A stretch of DNA of 21,123 nucleotides from IMG/VR virus record IMGVR_UViG_3300003702_000055, positions 1 through 21,123 of that record, one strand, 5' to 3'. Below, one piece after another: positions 12,901-16,838 of this stretch. How positions within the stretch are numbered: the first letter of the stretch is position 1; each line of letters opens with the position of its first letter. This stretch comes from a virus. The notes beneath the pieces were generated by a model. That model ran no database searches and had not been told where the DNA came from. It saw only the letters and a list, made by a program, of their open reading frames with translations. Both the position numbers and the translations under genes were made by a program.

Positions 12901-13757
12901 TTAGAATTAATTTCCATACTCAAGAAACAGGTTCTTATATTTCGGCATCATCTGAGTATATTCCACTTGAATCGGATATAAATTATGCTAATCCGTTTGG
13001 TGTTAATTTTCATACTAACGAGACTGGATCATTTATTTCGGCATCATCTGAATACATTCCATTAGAAAGTCAAATGGGATATACTGATCCATTTAGAGTT
13101 AATTCTCATACATTAGAAAGTGGTTCATACATTTCAGCATCTGCTATGTATGAAAATATAGTTGCAAAACTTAATTTATATAATCCATATGACCTTAATA
13201 ATAATACACAATTGAGTGGTTCTGGAATATCAATGTCTGCAGATTTTAGTTCGTTAAGTGCACCGAGTGATACTATTGCAGCCAACGCCAGTGGAACTGG
13301 TTCGTTTGTATTAAAACATATTTTAGAAAGACCAGCATTATATGGTATAGGTGATAGAGATACAAGTGGTTGGTATGGAAGTGATTATTATAACTCAACT
13401 ATACAGGCAGGAAGTCAAAAATCAATTTTTGAAGAAGTGGTAATGCCAAGAATTATGGATAATGTAGAATCAGAATTTAATCGTGAAATTCAATATGCTT
13501 ATTCATCTTCTTTAAGTGCTTCTTTGGGGATATATTATTCATCAAGTTTTGTAACTACTGATTTGGATAATAGATGGGACGAAGCAATTGGAACTGATAG
13601 ATTATTTTATCTTGGGTGTGTTCATAGTGATAATTCTACAGTTGCTGATAAGGGAAGAAGATATAAAGATAGAGCACCAGTAGTAGAGGTGACAATTACA
13701 TCACCAACGAGGTTGGTAACTACAGATTCACCATCTACACCACTGGAAGTTAGATAA
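3903..13757 (+). CDS. Giant modular tail/baseplate protein with adhesin-like repeats
   Basis: This 3284-residue protein appears to combine tail assembly and host-contact modules. In rough residue order: 1-275, an unrecognised N-terminus; 280-475, a carbohydrate-binding-like sandwich (NLVTNGHFN ... YVLSCWVYHG ... YYTDIQCEPG); 557-750, three repeats of about 65 aa containing SPFHG...TNDIYRL; 757-1850, three copies of a 340-400 aa module with GWVGHHAKWV, MKFIDQNSQF, ISWWQKT and FGPEGILWVENV; 1850-2170, an unassigned beta-rich part; 2280-2440, a region resembling tail protein I (LLKPVAASLGWELHDG, then KGTARAIKGLISCYGIPS); 2480-2690, a LamG-like lectin fold; 2810-2906, a helical stretch (NNFWDYLRLLKYYDNSLYK); 2922-3113, six 32-residue repeats; and a C-terminal domain. 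It is coupled to the preceding gene by TAATG. The frame is intact throughout. It may serve as wedge extension plus receptor-binding fibre. The domain names are inferences from sequence pattern. Confidence 0.85.
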   Translation: MPKKQLTIDPRTGKLSRLTAEHLPLVELNGLNEGDPVAPFGSLTTDIIEYCLYDLQDNYIGSGQLRSPLPDKLDVGAHVRDLGYERGTYKIVYNFLREIGGSDQVVLVKKSDKTIWEGQYYIDTDGIIYAGTMNSPILELPSTTEQKSKDSETSKDVEGRRIELSTEDDKYWLQDISGDRTEIRIRPNPAINDIDVNERFRLLGYTCLCQADINGESPLTFDQSGKIVTVNWVLNEGQEVSLNELMKGGTLIVRDAFVIDYAENPETISTYIPVVETIPIAPANNLVTNGHFNSEEGVAEENDSSPIYEIVEFPNPGHSKWCLETSPESSRGGTKDVEYEMSFEVIPGETYVLSCWVYHGDRWNGNINAHFSSKAFIDSLTGPTIGGAGTVLETKVVDGKTWERQYSRITIPPEGTGKLSWYLGKGVEQGDRDRDEQDNPITLVGSRYYTDIQCEPGSSTSLPTPYMSVERPEEIEVPSTGIITFIDDATVSTTITGTEEGFTELMSSDGGDRGNGKITIKDAIVTDETFDIQTDRTVTMDIPTDNSDSSLIREGGNETEFNKSPFHGEGQSDSTDLDITIQTNDIYRLIKVNPDGNEEEIGRYDLPVDVTVVDEIPVEPSVSPEVVVDEKNLHKSSFHGDIQDDSNELTVTIHTNDIYRLYRISSDGELQSEELINEYSIPEEVREIDDLELTNPDGSEIRENREEGEWYATKSPYHNTTDNKIRLQVDEKYDLYRLRPNGQEILIGSHNKWKESKEWSLDSLVEGDRLRIYTENTGGKNGFIAKVWYNNQIYRTGDPRTKFQSDDDQEISITNDGIWEATAFTLRRRSRWFSFWRDEVFDWFDMTAVYGADAFFPTKTYGIPEKTKTWKGKVHKDLKDCKVIWVVLNFKELRWEWEPATGVYAQIWKRQDPALNVRSVHPVDWSSGLSTYNWGSTTSSWYWRTGWLGHQAKWVKGEGHGGGPAMKFIDQNSQFQNPNHPGYNGRYFDIDGNRIPDYTAGYAYGPRSGYGSSSHNITLEHRWQGIDQRPPFSFESQGIQTGNKLKISWWQKSDTVGKGARVGIRYWVKEAPIDAAFWSSTTWGDTLKFIPVSKDGEWEKAEYTIEISEDWDLARMGSSIYGDRNIGPLFRIAGQYGPEGILWVSEPKITLVSDVDNPEVINTITLDDFEPTDKLKLYTTNLGTEPRGFLAKVNYKGKEYRTGDQDKEHYYDDFAGSTLTVDLPGTWQITDAENKNWTDLGEVTDDKIDPELKDSKWIWSSEDTNDVVWQWIPNNNIVDGIWNYPDPVTYEDAVDINGWSDGFNPFHWGGAPSKQSELFWHSGWVGHHAKWVRDEGQFGTCIKFVDMNSQFLSPNHEDYDGLYKTGNNSGAQGTLEHRDMFVYADLPNKLASQGIQEGSFIKISWWQKTNVEGKGAKVGLRHLNKDGQISWGPDNEFYRMIPCTTVDEWEQVSYTGVVDEDWDLTKTDKIYVKGHFGPEGMLWVENVIIEIVSGISADPDQTNTYTIYNFNSDNTLKLYTTNLLTEPNGFISKINYRGTEYKTGDSGVDFYTDPITDETITINLPGVWKIPGENWKVLGNSDVNSDLIVDPNLSDSKWIGNVIETEDQQIWNWSPLGDIGDYIWNYPNPTLRTDAVWPDNWSNGFQNFDFNDANNNFWHTGWVGHHAKFVPEDGRDGETAMKFIDQNSEFDSPNHQYYTGDYKTGNSSADDQTLKHRPIMLSQQLTHTLLTKGVQVGDQLTISWRQKTETNSIGKGARVGIRHYDSDGNITFGEETTNEYTSIENTVKDKEWLKYLPTTTGEWQDVSYSVTITEDFDLSRPIWVVVYGHFGPEGILWVENVEIKVTVDTQEITVSPVLGDFVAEIDTWIDRNTLTIKDGYNIVADNLGHVSTNNANIRSYSIFDGFSVEYTSSLYSSEPIFGSLRGEIDSIEGDNTINLVHSFEELAIEAGHDLDNYPLDEMQSGEGTFTFANWFIQYPTDSTENLSKLVRMGPNNYIVITNFKPDIVTYPEYPHALIYKLYEPLPDDKVQGNFINIVREMIPPIEEICTLVPFVDEWVSDIVLRTPERGNVNSPIGNKTTEFKNYSQLATTNEGIKQAVEDELLSGSLSADINVDFSSFANFVHFSSIEKRLKNFKYKLENIELYTDRSASLAGTSSGSTGIIPIVADPGKGSYLTVSGSDVNNPSFTPISGSLTQIQSWEKKRRELVNTFDKFEKYMYKQSSSYSDDPVGRIYDNSWPKRGGTGKFSDPYILTRTTQSAATSWYDTQIISASDYDKANKNLLRNHLPTFVVDDTQNKTFLNFVDMIGHHFDNIWVFIKSITDVHDKRDKLTEGIAKDLLKPVAASLGWELHDGKDTMSIQRYILGMEQTGSEVPWKYSDTPDRDISREIWSRIINNMPFFLKTKGTARAIKGLISCYGIPSSILRVMEYGGPKLAGQPADFMISRKFTRALDFFGAPNNTYVQYNAWSPVISGSAPTNRVPDTVEFRFKAATGSNQVLVRRGDDWAIRLLDNGSSDRYGRVSFKLSGSHGYNEVSSSELPVYDGEFWSVMLTRELSGSRADGQQFLTSDFSGSDVIYSLYAKQYDAGRSKIVYESKVDLMISGSQSVASASYNLAYSGSATTVTIGGPEENTYFGESFSGSMMEFRNWTTPLNSSSFDNHVSAPSAFDGNTPSASYMDMVTRYSFDDNKDLSVAANQWIQDASGDTSFTASATPYNFSSGLATNSSHFSSVVDETKMKVPNLGPSMKSSNKIRIEDDTLIDKAQSGNPILKFKESITIPAYDNAPIDSNKLGIYFSPSKAIDEDIIQSMPNLDFDQYIGDPRDQYKEQYTGLVEARNLYWQKYSAPNNFWDYLRLLKYYDNSLYKQLRSLIPARANANIGILIEPTILERDKVIIGKKPSFEPQHYKSDIDLYYVSESARYTPLESDINYSHPFRPSSLTDKTGSYISASSEYIPLESDLNYSNPFRINFHTQETGSYISASSEYIPLESDLNYSNPFRINFHTQETGSYISASSEYIPLESDINYANPFGVNFHTNETGSFISASSEYIPLESQMGYTDPFRVNSHTLESGSYISASAMYENIVAKLNLYNPYDLNNNTQLSGSGISMSADFSSLSAPSDTIAANASGTGSFVLKHILERPALYGIGDRDTSGWYGSDYYNSTIQAGSQKSIFEEVVMPRIMDNVESEFNREIQYAYSSSLSASLGIYYSSSFVTTDLDNRWDEAIGTDRLFYLGCVHSDNSTVADKGRRYKDRAPVVEVTITSPTRLVTTDSPSTPLEVR
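5572..6155 (+). repeat. Three diverged repeats of about 65 residues within the giant protein
   Basis: The repeats begin near 5572, 5787 and 6025. Each has (K)S(P/S)(F/Y)H followed by an acidic Asp/Ser/Thr stretch, a strand ending in TNDIYRL or KYDLYRL, and a (N/S)(P/S)(D/N)G turn. Examples are KSPFHGEGQSDSTD, KSSFHGDIQDDSNE and KSPYHNTTDN. The copies have diverged at DNA level, so this is an old protein-level triplication that probably forms small stacked beta domains. Confidence 0.7.
6170..9450 (+). repeat. Three tandem modules of 340-400 residues in the giant protein
   Basis: Module starts lie near 6170, 7390 and 8410. Each opens with KLKLYTTN-like and GF(I/L)(A/S)K(V/I)(N/W)Y strands, then YRTGD, WNYP(D/N)P (modules 2 and 3), a GW(V/L)GH(H/Q)AK motif (its leading Trp at residues 943, 1320 and 1658), (M/I)KF(I/V)D.NS.F, a SPNH or NPNH turn, LEHR/LKHR, ISW(W/R)QK, GKGA(R/K)VG(I/L)R, and a closing (G/Q)(H/Y)(F/G)GPEG(I/M)LWV. 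The Trp- and His-rich surface strands and beta pattern resemble carbohydrate-binding modules. Module 1 is longest because it has an extra Tyr/Gly-rich insertion at about 6850-6960. Confidence 0.8.
12666..13241 (+). repeat. Six tandem 96-bp (32-residue) repeats in the giant protein
   Basis: Units start at 12666, 12762, 12858, 12954, 13050 and 13146 with an exact 96-base period; a degenerate seventh unit begins at 13242. The consensus is EYIPLESDLNYSNPFR, then a variable N.HTQE, then TGSYISASS. Units 2 and 3 are identical in protein sequence but differ at several silent positions, so the repetition is under protein-level selection and is not a recent DNA copy. The constant period suggests a repeating fibre or solenoid fold. 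Confidence 0.9.
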
Positions 13758-13786
13758 AAATAAATGATAAAAACAAAAAAAGATTA

Positions 13787-13794
13787 TATTTATA
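13787..13794. promoter_or_regulatory. TATTTATA octamer, gap element 1
   Basis: The octamer lies in the 111-base AT-rich gap after the giant gene, 75 bases before the ATG at 13869. It is the reverse complement of the T4 late promoter box TATAAATA. The same octamer recurs in the other larger gaps, suggesting a shared control element. The orientation in which it acts is unknown. Confidence 0.35.
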
Positions 13795-13854
13795 AGAGAA
13801 GAATAACAAGTTTTAGTATTTGAATCTTATAAAAAAAATCCGAATTTATTACAT

Positions 13855-13859
13855 AGGAG
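13855..13859 (+). promoter_or_regulatory. AGGAG ribosome binding site fixing the 13869 start
   Basis: AGGAG stands 9 bases before ATG 13869. It shows that the first array gene starts at 13869 with MGYLDNSS, matching its paralogues, and not at the internal GTG 13927. Confidence 0.75.
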
Positions 13860-13868
13860 AAAAAACAA

Positions 13869-14018
13869 ATGGGATATTTAGATAATTCAAGCAGAGTATT
13901 GGACGCTATATTGACAAAGAAAGGTCGTGAGATTTTGTCAAGTGGTGGAGACTTTGAAGTCACTAAATTTGCACTCGGTGATGACGAAATTGATTATGTA
14001 TTATGGTGCAGTGATTGA
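13869..14018 (+). CDS. Array paralogue A, N-terminal fragment (frame broken)
   Basis: From ATG 13869 the frame encodes 49 residues beginning MGYLDNSSRVLDAILTKKGR and ending FALGDDEIDYVLW plus three unrelated residues and a TGA. The first 46 residues match the N-termini of the three following paralogues (14781, 15477, 15908). Homology then continues in the +1 frame (YYGAVIDNLPALEPF, from about 13999), so this is the 5' part of a disrupted gene. The break coincides with TATTATGG (13999-14006). In the paralogue at 14781 the two equivalent sites lie 35 bases apart, and losing 35 bases between them would give exactly the observed frame change. The fragment may be translated but lacks most of the protein. 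Either the gene is dead in this genome or the sequence has an assembly error here. Confidence 0.75.
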   Translation: MGYLDNSSRVLDAILTKKGREILSSGGDFEVTKFALGDDEIDYVLWCSD

Positions 14019-14742
14019 TAATTTACCAGCACTTGAGCCTTTTAATGATCCTTCTGAGATTATGAAGTATAAACTCGTATCGCGTACAGACGGTATTCGT
14101 GCAATGGCAAAGATAATTGAAACCCCTGGTTCACAAACATCTCTTAATGCTTTGAAGTTTTATGCAGATGATTTGTCAGGAGATGGTGGAACGAGAGTCC
14201 AATGTGGACAAACGGCCTATTATCTTGGATTAGGAACACAATTTGGGGTTGGTCATGTTAATAATAGTGATCTTACAATAGATTATGTTGGTGGTGAAGA
14301 TTCAATTTTCGAAGGTGGATATAAAGGCGAAGAATATACTATAACAGTATTGGATACAACCGTGGCAGTATTGGCACCGTTATATAGATCTGTTGAAGGT
14401 AGAGAGTACCCAGTAGTAGCAATGGGTGGTGGTGGAATGAGATCATCTGATAGAGCAAAATGGTTTCCATTCGTAAAATCAGTACAACATCTTTCACAGA
14501 CAATAAAGGGATGTAGGATAGACGCTGGTGGTGTTTTTAGACACCGTAGAGGTAATAGGTTTGCACCAACATTGAATGGGGCATTAGCACTATATCCGAA
14601 GAAGATTACATCGGCTTCGTCACCTGCAAAGACTTCCATATTGATTTCTGGGGAAATTTCAGGAGCAGTTTTAGAGTTTGATATCACAATAACATTTAGG
14701 CCAACAGGTACAAGACCAGCTGACGACGCAACATCTGCATAA
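13927..14742 (+). CDS. Array paralogue A, remainder in the +1 frame
   Basis: This open frame carries the rest of paralogue A. Its first 24 codons (from GTG 13927) are out-of-frame reading of the N-terminal domain and are probably not real protein. Homology to paralogue B begins at YYGAVIDNLPALEPF and EIMKYKLVSR. A Gly-rich middle follows (DSIFEGGYKGEEYTITVLD, VVAMGGGGMRSSDRAKWFP, FRHRRGNRF), then the C-terminal domain KTSILISGEISGAVLEFDIT, which aligns with the ends of B and of the ORF at 16839. A restart at the ATG near 14062 (MKYKL) is possible but has no good ribosome site. No signal peptide or membrane segment is seen. The role is probably a small virion or tail-associated protein, inferred from position. 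Confidence 0.7.
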   Translation: MRFCQVVETLKSLNLHSVMTKLIMYYGAVIDNLPALEPFNDPSEIMKYKLVSRTDGIRAMAKIIETPGSQTSLNALKFYADDLSGDGGTRVQCGQTAYYLGLGTQFGVGHVNNSDLTIDYVGGEDSIFEGGYKGEEYTITVLDTTVAVLAPLYRSVEGREYPVVAMGGGGMRSSDRAKWFPFVKSVQHLSQTIKGCRIDAGGVFRHRRGNRFAPTLNGALALYPKKITSASSPAKTSILISGEISGAVLEFDITITFRPTGTRPADDATSA

Positions 14743-14766
14743 TAAATAAAAGTAATTTTTATTTAT
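14742..14766 (+). terminator. AT-only hairpin between paralogues A and B
   Basis: Arms ATAAATAAAA (14742-14751) and TTTTATTTAT (14757-14766) are perfect complements around the loop GTAAT. It has no GC pairs, so it would be weak as a terminator. It also contains the gap octamer (14760-14767), so it could equally be a two-sided protein-binding site. It overlaps the end of the A frame and lies just before the ribosome site of B. Confidence 0.35.
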
Positions 14767-14767
14767 A
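14760..14767. promoter_or_regulatory. TATTTATA octamer, gap element 2
   Basis: The octamer lies 13 bases before ATG 14781 and just before AGGAG (14771-14775). It forms part of the 3' arm of an AT hairpin whose 5' arm contains AATAAATA, similar to the NATAAATA late box reported for cyanophages. It is too close to the start for a conventional promoter of this gene, unless it acts in the other orientation or at RNA level. Confidence 0.3.
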
Positions 14768-14780
14768 AAAAGGAGTCCTT

Positions 14781-15470
14781 ATGGGATTTATAAATAACAC
14801 TTCGTATATACTGAATGCAGTATTAACAAAGAAAGGTAGAGAATATCTTGCAAAAAGTAGTGGTAATTTTAATATAACAAAATTTGCCTTATCAGATGAT
14901 GAGATAGATTATACTTTATGGGATCATGCACATCCCAAAGGGTCAGATTATTATGGGGCCGTTTTAGAGACAACTCCGATGTTAGAACCATGTGTAGATC
15001 CAGAAGTGGTGATGAAATATAAGTTAATTAATCTTCCAATTGGAACGAAGGCATTACCTTATATAGAAAACATTACACAAATTATAGGTGATAATAAATT
15101 AAAATCTATAATAAATGATGATGGTTGGATAATGACTGATGCCGCATTAAATCCAACAACAGTTGGAGCGGATAGTGCTTTTACATCAGAAGATTATAGT
15201 TTTTTGGTATTAAACAATAATGTAATTGATATTAGAGTTGGAGCAATAAATCCAACAACTGCCCCTACATTTAGTGATTTACCAGAAACAGGAGCAGTTT
15301 ATGGTGAAGAGAGCGGTAGAACAAGTAAGAAGGTAGTAGGAAAAATCGCAACAATTAGAGCAAAACAAATGACATTTAATAGAGAAACTTCTATTATTGT
15401 AACAGGTCAATTGTCCGGAGCAATTTATGTAATTAGAGTTCAAGTTAATTATGATGACCAAAGGACATAA
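14781..15470 (+). CDS. Array paralogue B, the complete member (229 aa)
   Basis: This is the only intact member of the tandem family. Residues 1-45 carry the shared signature: MGFINNTS, LTKKGREYL, NITKFALSDDEIDYTLW. A linker DHAHPKGSDYYGAVLE follows, then MLEPCVDPEVVMKYKL. The middle is variable and contains EDYSFLVLNNNVIDIRV, which resembles EEYEFFLEHDNLVEMYN in paralogue D. The C-terminal domain (about 175-229) reads TSKKVVGKIATIRAKQM then TSIIVTGQLSGAIYVIRVQV. There is no signal peptide or membrane segment. A strong AGGAG lies at 14771-14775. Similar proteins occur, to my recollection, in uncultured marine phages as structural proteins of unknown role. Position between a giant tail protein and further structural genes supports a virion role. 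Confidence 0.82.
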   Translation: MGFINNTSYILNAVLTKKGREYLAKSSGNFNITKFALSDDEIDYTLWDHAHPKGSDYYGAVLETTPMLEPCVDPEVVMKYKLINLPIGTKALPYIENITQIIGDNKLKSIINDDGWIMTDAALNPTTVGADSAFTSEDYSFLVLNNNVIDIRVGAINPTTAPTFSDLPETGAVYGEESGRTSKKVVGKIATIRAKQMTFNRETSIIVTGQLSGAIYVIRVQVNYDDQRT

Positions 15471-15476
15471 TAAGAT

Positions 15477-15902
15477 ATGGGATTTATTAATAAGACTACT
15501 TTGACATTAGATGCAATACTTACAAATAAAGGTAGAGATTATTTAAGAACTGCAGTATTTGGTGAAAATCAAGAACAAGAGCATGTAATTACTAAATTTG
15601 CTTTAAGTGATGATGAAATAGATTATGGGTTATGGGATGAAACACCGAGTGGTTCAAATTTTGTAAAACCACTTGGTCAGATAATAGACAATCAACCACT
15701 AACAGAACCGATGGTTACAGATAATGAAACTATGAGATATTTTTTATTTAAAAATGGAATAGATTTTACTGGAACGGTAGAGGCACCACCTCCTATAATT
15801 GCACCATTTGCAAATTTTAATATGAGTGTAAAACTGGAAAATGAAAAATTTAATTTATTTAAAGGTGGCACTCCAAAAAGTTTATATGAAGGTAGGAAAT
15901 AG
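15477..15902 (+). CDS. Array paralogue C, C-terminally truncated (141 aa)
   Basis: The N-terminal domain is complete (MGFINKTTLTLDAILTNKGR, then VITKFALSDDEIDYGLWDE), with a few extra residues between the two halves (FGENQEQEH). It continues to IIDNQPLTEPMV and ETMRYFL. A Pro-rich segment with FANFNMSV follows, resembling the start of a PKD strand seen three times in paralogue D. The protein stops at TPKSLYEGRK, just where B and the ORF at 16839 continue into their C-terminal domain (compare EKTLYGRGIRLKA). TAG is followed at once by TAA. Start ATG 15477 has only a weak AAGGA 11 bases upstream. It is probably a shortened but possibly still expressed copy. Confidence 0.75.
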   Translation: MGFINKTTLTLDAILTNKGRDYLRTAVFGENQEQEHVITKFALSDDEIDYGLWDETPSGSNFVKPLGQIIDNQPLTEPMVTDNETMRYFLFKNGIDFTGTVEAPPPIIAPFANFNMSVKLENEKFNLFKGGTPKSLYEGRK

Positions 15903-15907
15903 TAAAA

Positions 15908-16468
15908 ATGGGATATTTAAATAAAACAACTCAAACCGTAACAGCACATTTTACTAAAAGGGGACGAGAGATTTTAGCAAACGCACTTTCAGGAGCCATT
16001 GATGATTCTTATGTGATTACACAATTTGCACTTGGTGATGATGAAGTAGATTATGGTTTATGGGATGAAGCACAACCAGATAATTTACAAGGTAGAGTTA
16101 TAGATAATATGCCAGTATTAGAGTCATTTGTAAATCAAAAAGAAATTATGAATTCGTTTATCATGGTTGAGACACCATCAATTCCCTATGGATCCACAAT
16201 TTCAAATGTTCAAAGTGCAATTACATTTGAGGGTAAAGATGAGATTATTGATATAATACCATCAACAGAAAATCATGATGATACGGAAGAATATGAATTT
16301 TTTCTTGAACATGATAATTTAGTTGAGATGTATAATCCGTTTACGAATCCAATTTCAAATTTTAGTATGAGTATTTATATTGGAGATGCTCCTACATCAG
16401 ATTTTAATATGAGTGTTGCAACACCCGCAGGTGTTCCACCAGTCGCTAATTTTACCATGGCAATATAA
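15908..16468 (+). CDS. Array paralogue D, ending inside a PKD domain (186 aa)
   Basis: The N-terminal family domain is present (MGYLNKTTQTVTAHFTKRGR, VITQFALGDDEVDYGLWDE, then VIDNMPVLESFVNQKEIMNS) and a middle strand EEYEFFLEHDNLVEMYNP. After this come three similar short segments: SNFSMSI, SDFNMSV and ANFTMAI. The last, with its Pro-rich lead-in GVPPVANFTMAI, reads as the first strand of a PKD domain whose remainder starts the next ORF. The family's C-terminal domain is absent here but appears in the ORF at 16839. The start follows paralogue C by five bases. Confidence 0.78.
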   Translation: MGYLNKTTQTVTAHFTKRGREILANALSGAIDDSYVITQFALGDDEVDYGLWDEAQPDNLQGRVIDNMPVLESFVNQKEIMNSFIMVETPSIPYGSTISNVQSAITFEGKDEIIDIIPSTENHDDTEEYEFFLEHDNLVEMYNPFTNPISNFSMSIYIGDAPTSDFNMSVATPAGVPPVANFTMAI

Positions 16469-16472
16469 GGAG
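16468..16472 (+). promoter_or_regulatory. AGGAG between the two halves of a PKD domain
   Basis: The site begins at the last base of the stop codon of D and lies 7 bases before ATG 16480. It shows that the second half of the PKD domain is set up to be translated from its own start, so the split is not simply a sequencing slip. Confidence 0.7.
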
Positions 16473-16479
16473 AAAAGTT

Positions 16480-16821
16480 ATGGCTATTACAGGAAATATA
16501 CCTTTAATCGTAGAGTTTACTGATAGTTCTACGGGTGATAATTTAACATATGTATGGGATTTTGGAGATGGACAAACATCTATTGAACAAAATCCAACTC
16601 ATGAATATACAGTAGCAGGTGACTATACCGTTTCATTAACTACAACTAATAATTATGGTTCAGATATTAGAACTGATATGATTAGTGCGGCATCTACTGC
16701 AAATGGTGGAAATGGTGGAAATGGCGGAAATGGCGGAAAAGATTTTGGTGGAAATGGTGAAAATGGTAAAAATGGTGGAAATGGCGGAAATGGTGGAAAA
16801 GATTTCGGTGGAAATAAATAA
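16480..16821 (+). CDS. PKD-domain protein with Gly-Gly-Asn tail (113 aa)
   Basis: Residues 1-70 are most of a PKD domain: PLIVEFTDSSTG, then the hallmark YVWDFGDGQTS, EQNPTHEYTVAGDYTVSLTT and a closing NNYGSD. PKD domains are immunoglobulin-like folds common in surface adhesins and phage tail proteins. The expected first strand (P.ANFT) is missing here and is found at the end of the preceding ORF. Residues 75-113 are low-complexity GGN repeats broken by two GKDFGGN segments, probably a flexible or polyglycine-type linker. The C-terminal domain of the array family follows in the next ORF, so this gene looks like the middle part of one larger protein. Confidence 0.72.
   Translation: MAITGNIPLIVEFTDSSTGDNLTYVWDFGDGQTSIEQNPTHEYTVAGDYTVSLTTTNNYGSDIRTDMISAASTANGGNGGNGGNGGKDFGGNGENGKNGGNGGNGGKDFGGNK
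16705..16815 (+). repeat. GGN-coding 9-bp repeats with a 60-bp higher-order repeat
   Basis: The basic unit is GGTGGAAAT with third-base variants (Gly-Gly-Asn). The block ending in GATTTTGGTGGAAAT at 16741 recurs exactly 60 bases later as GATTTCGGTGGAAAT at 16801. Such tracts can change length by replication slippage. Confidence 0.8.
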
Positions 16822-16838
16822 TGGAAAAGTGTTAGATT

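Noticed and set aside
12666-13241. Regular tandem repeats that could suggest a CRISPR array
   Set aside because: The repeats are fully in frame, period 96 with no short constant repeat and unique spacers, and they code for a conserved 32-residue motif.
13789-13833. Inverted repeat TTTATAAGA ... TCTTATAAA as a terminator
   Set aside because: The loop is 27 bases, the stem has a single GC pair, and it is followed by A residues, not T residues, on the + strand.
13990-14020. Programmed ribosomal frameshift or translational bypass in paralogue A
   Set aside because: No slippery heptamer or strong downstream structure is evident, and comparison with paralogue B shows that DNA is missing, which is opposite to a bypass where extra bases are skipped.
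14283-14687. 134-codon open frame on the minus strand
   Set aside because: It lies wholly within paralogue A's coding region, has no ribosome site or recognisable motif, and all supported genes run on the + strand.
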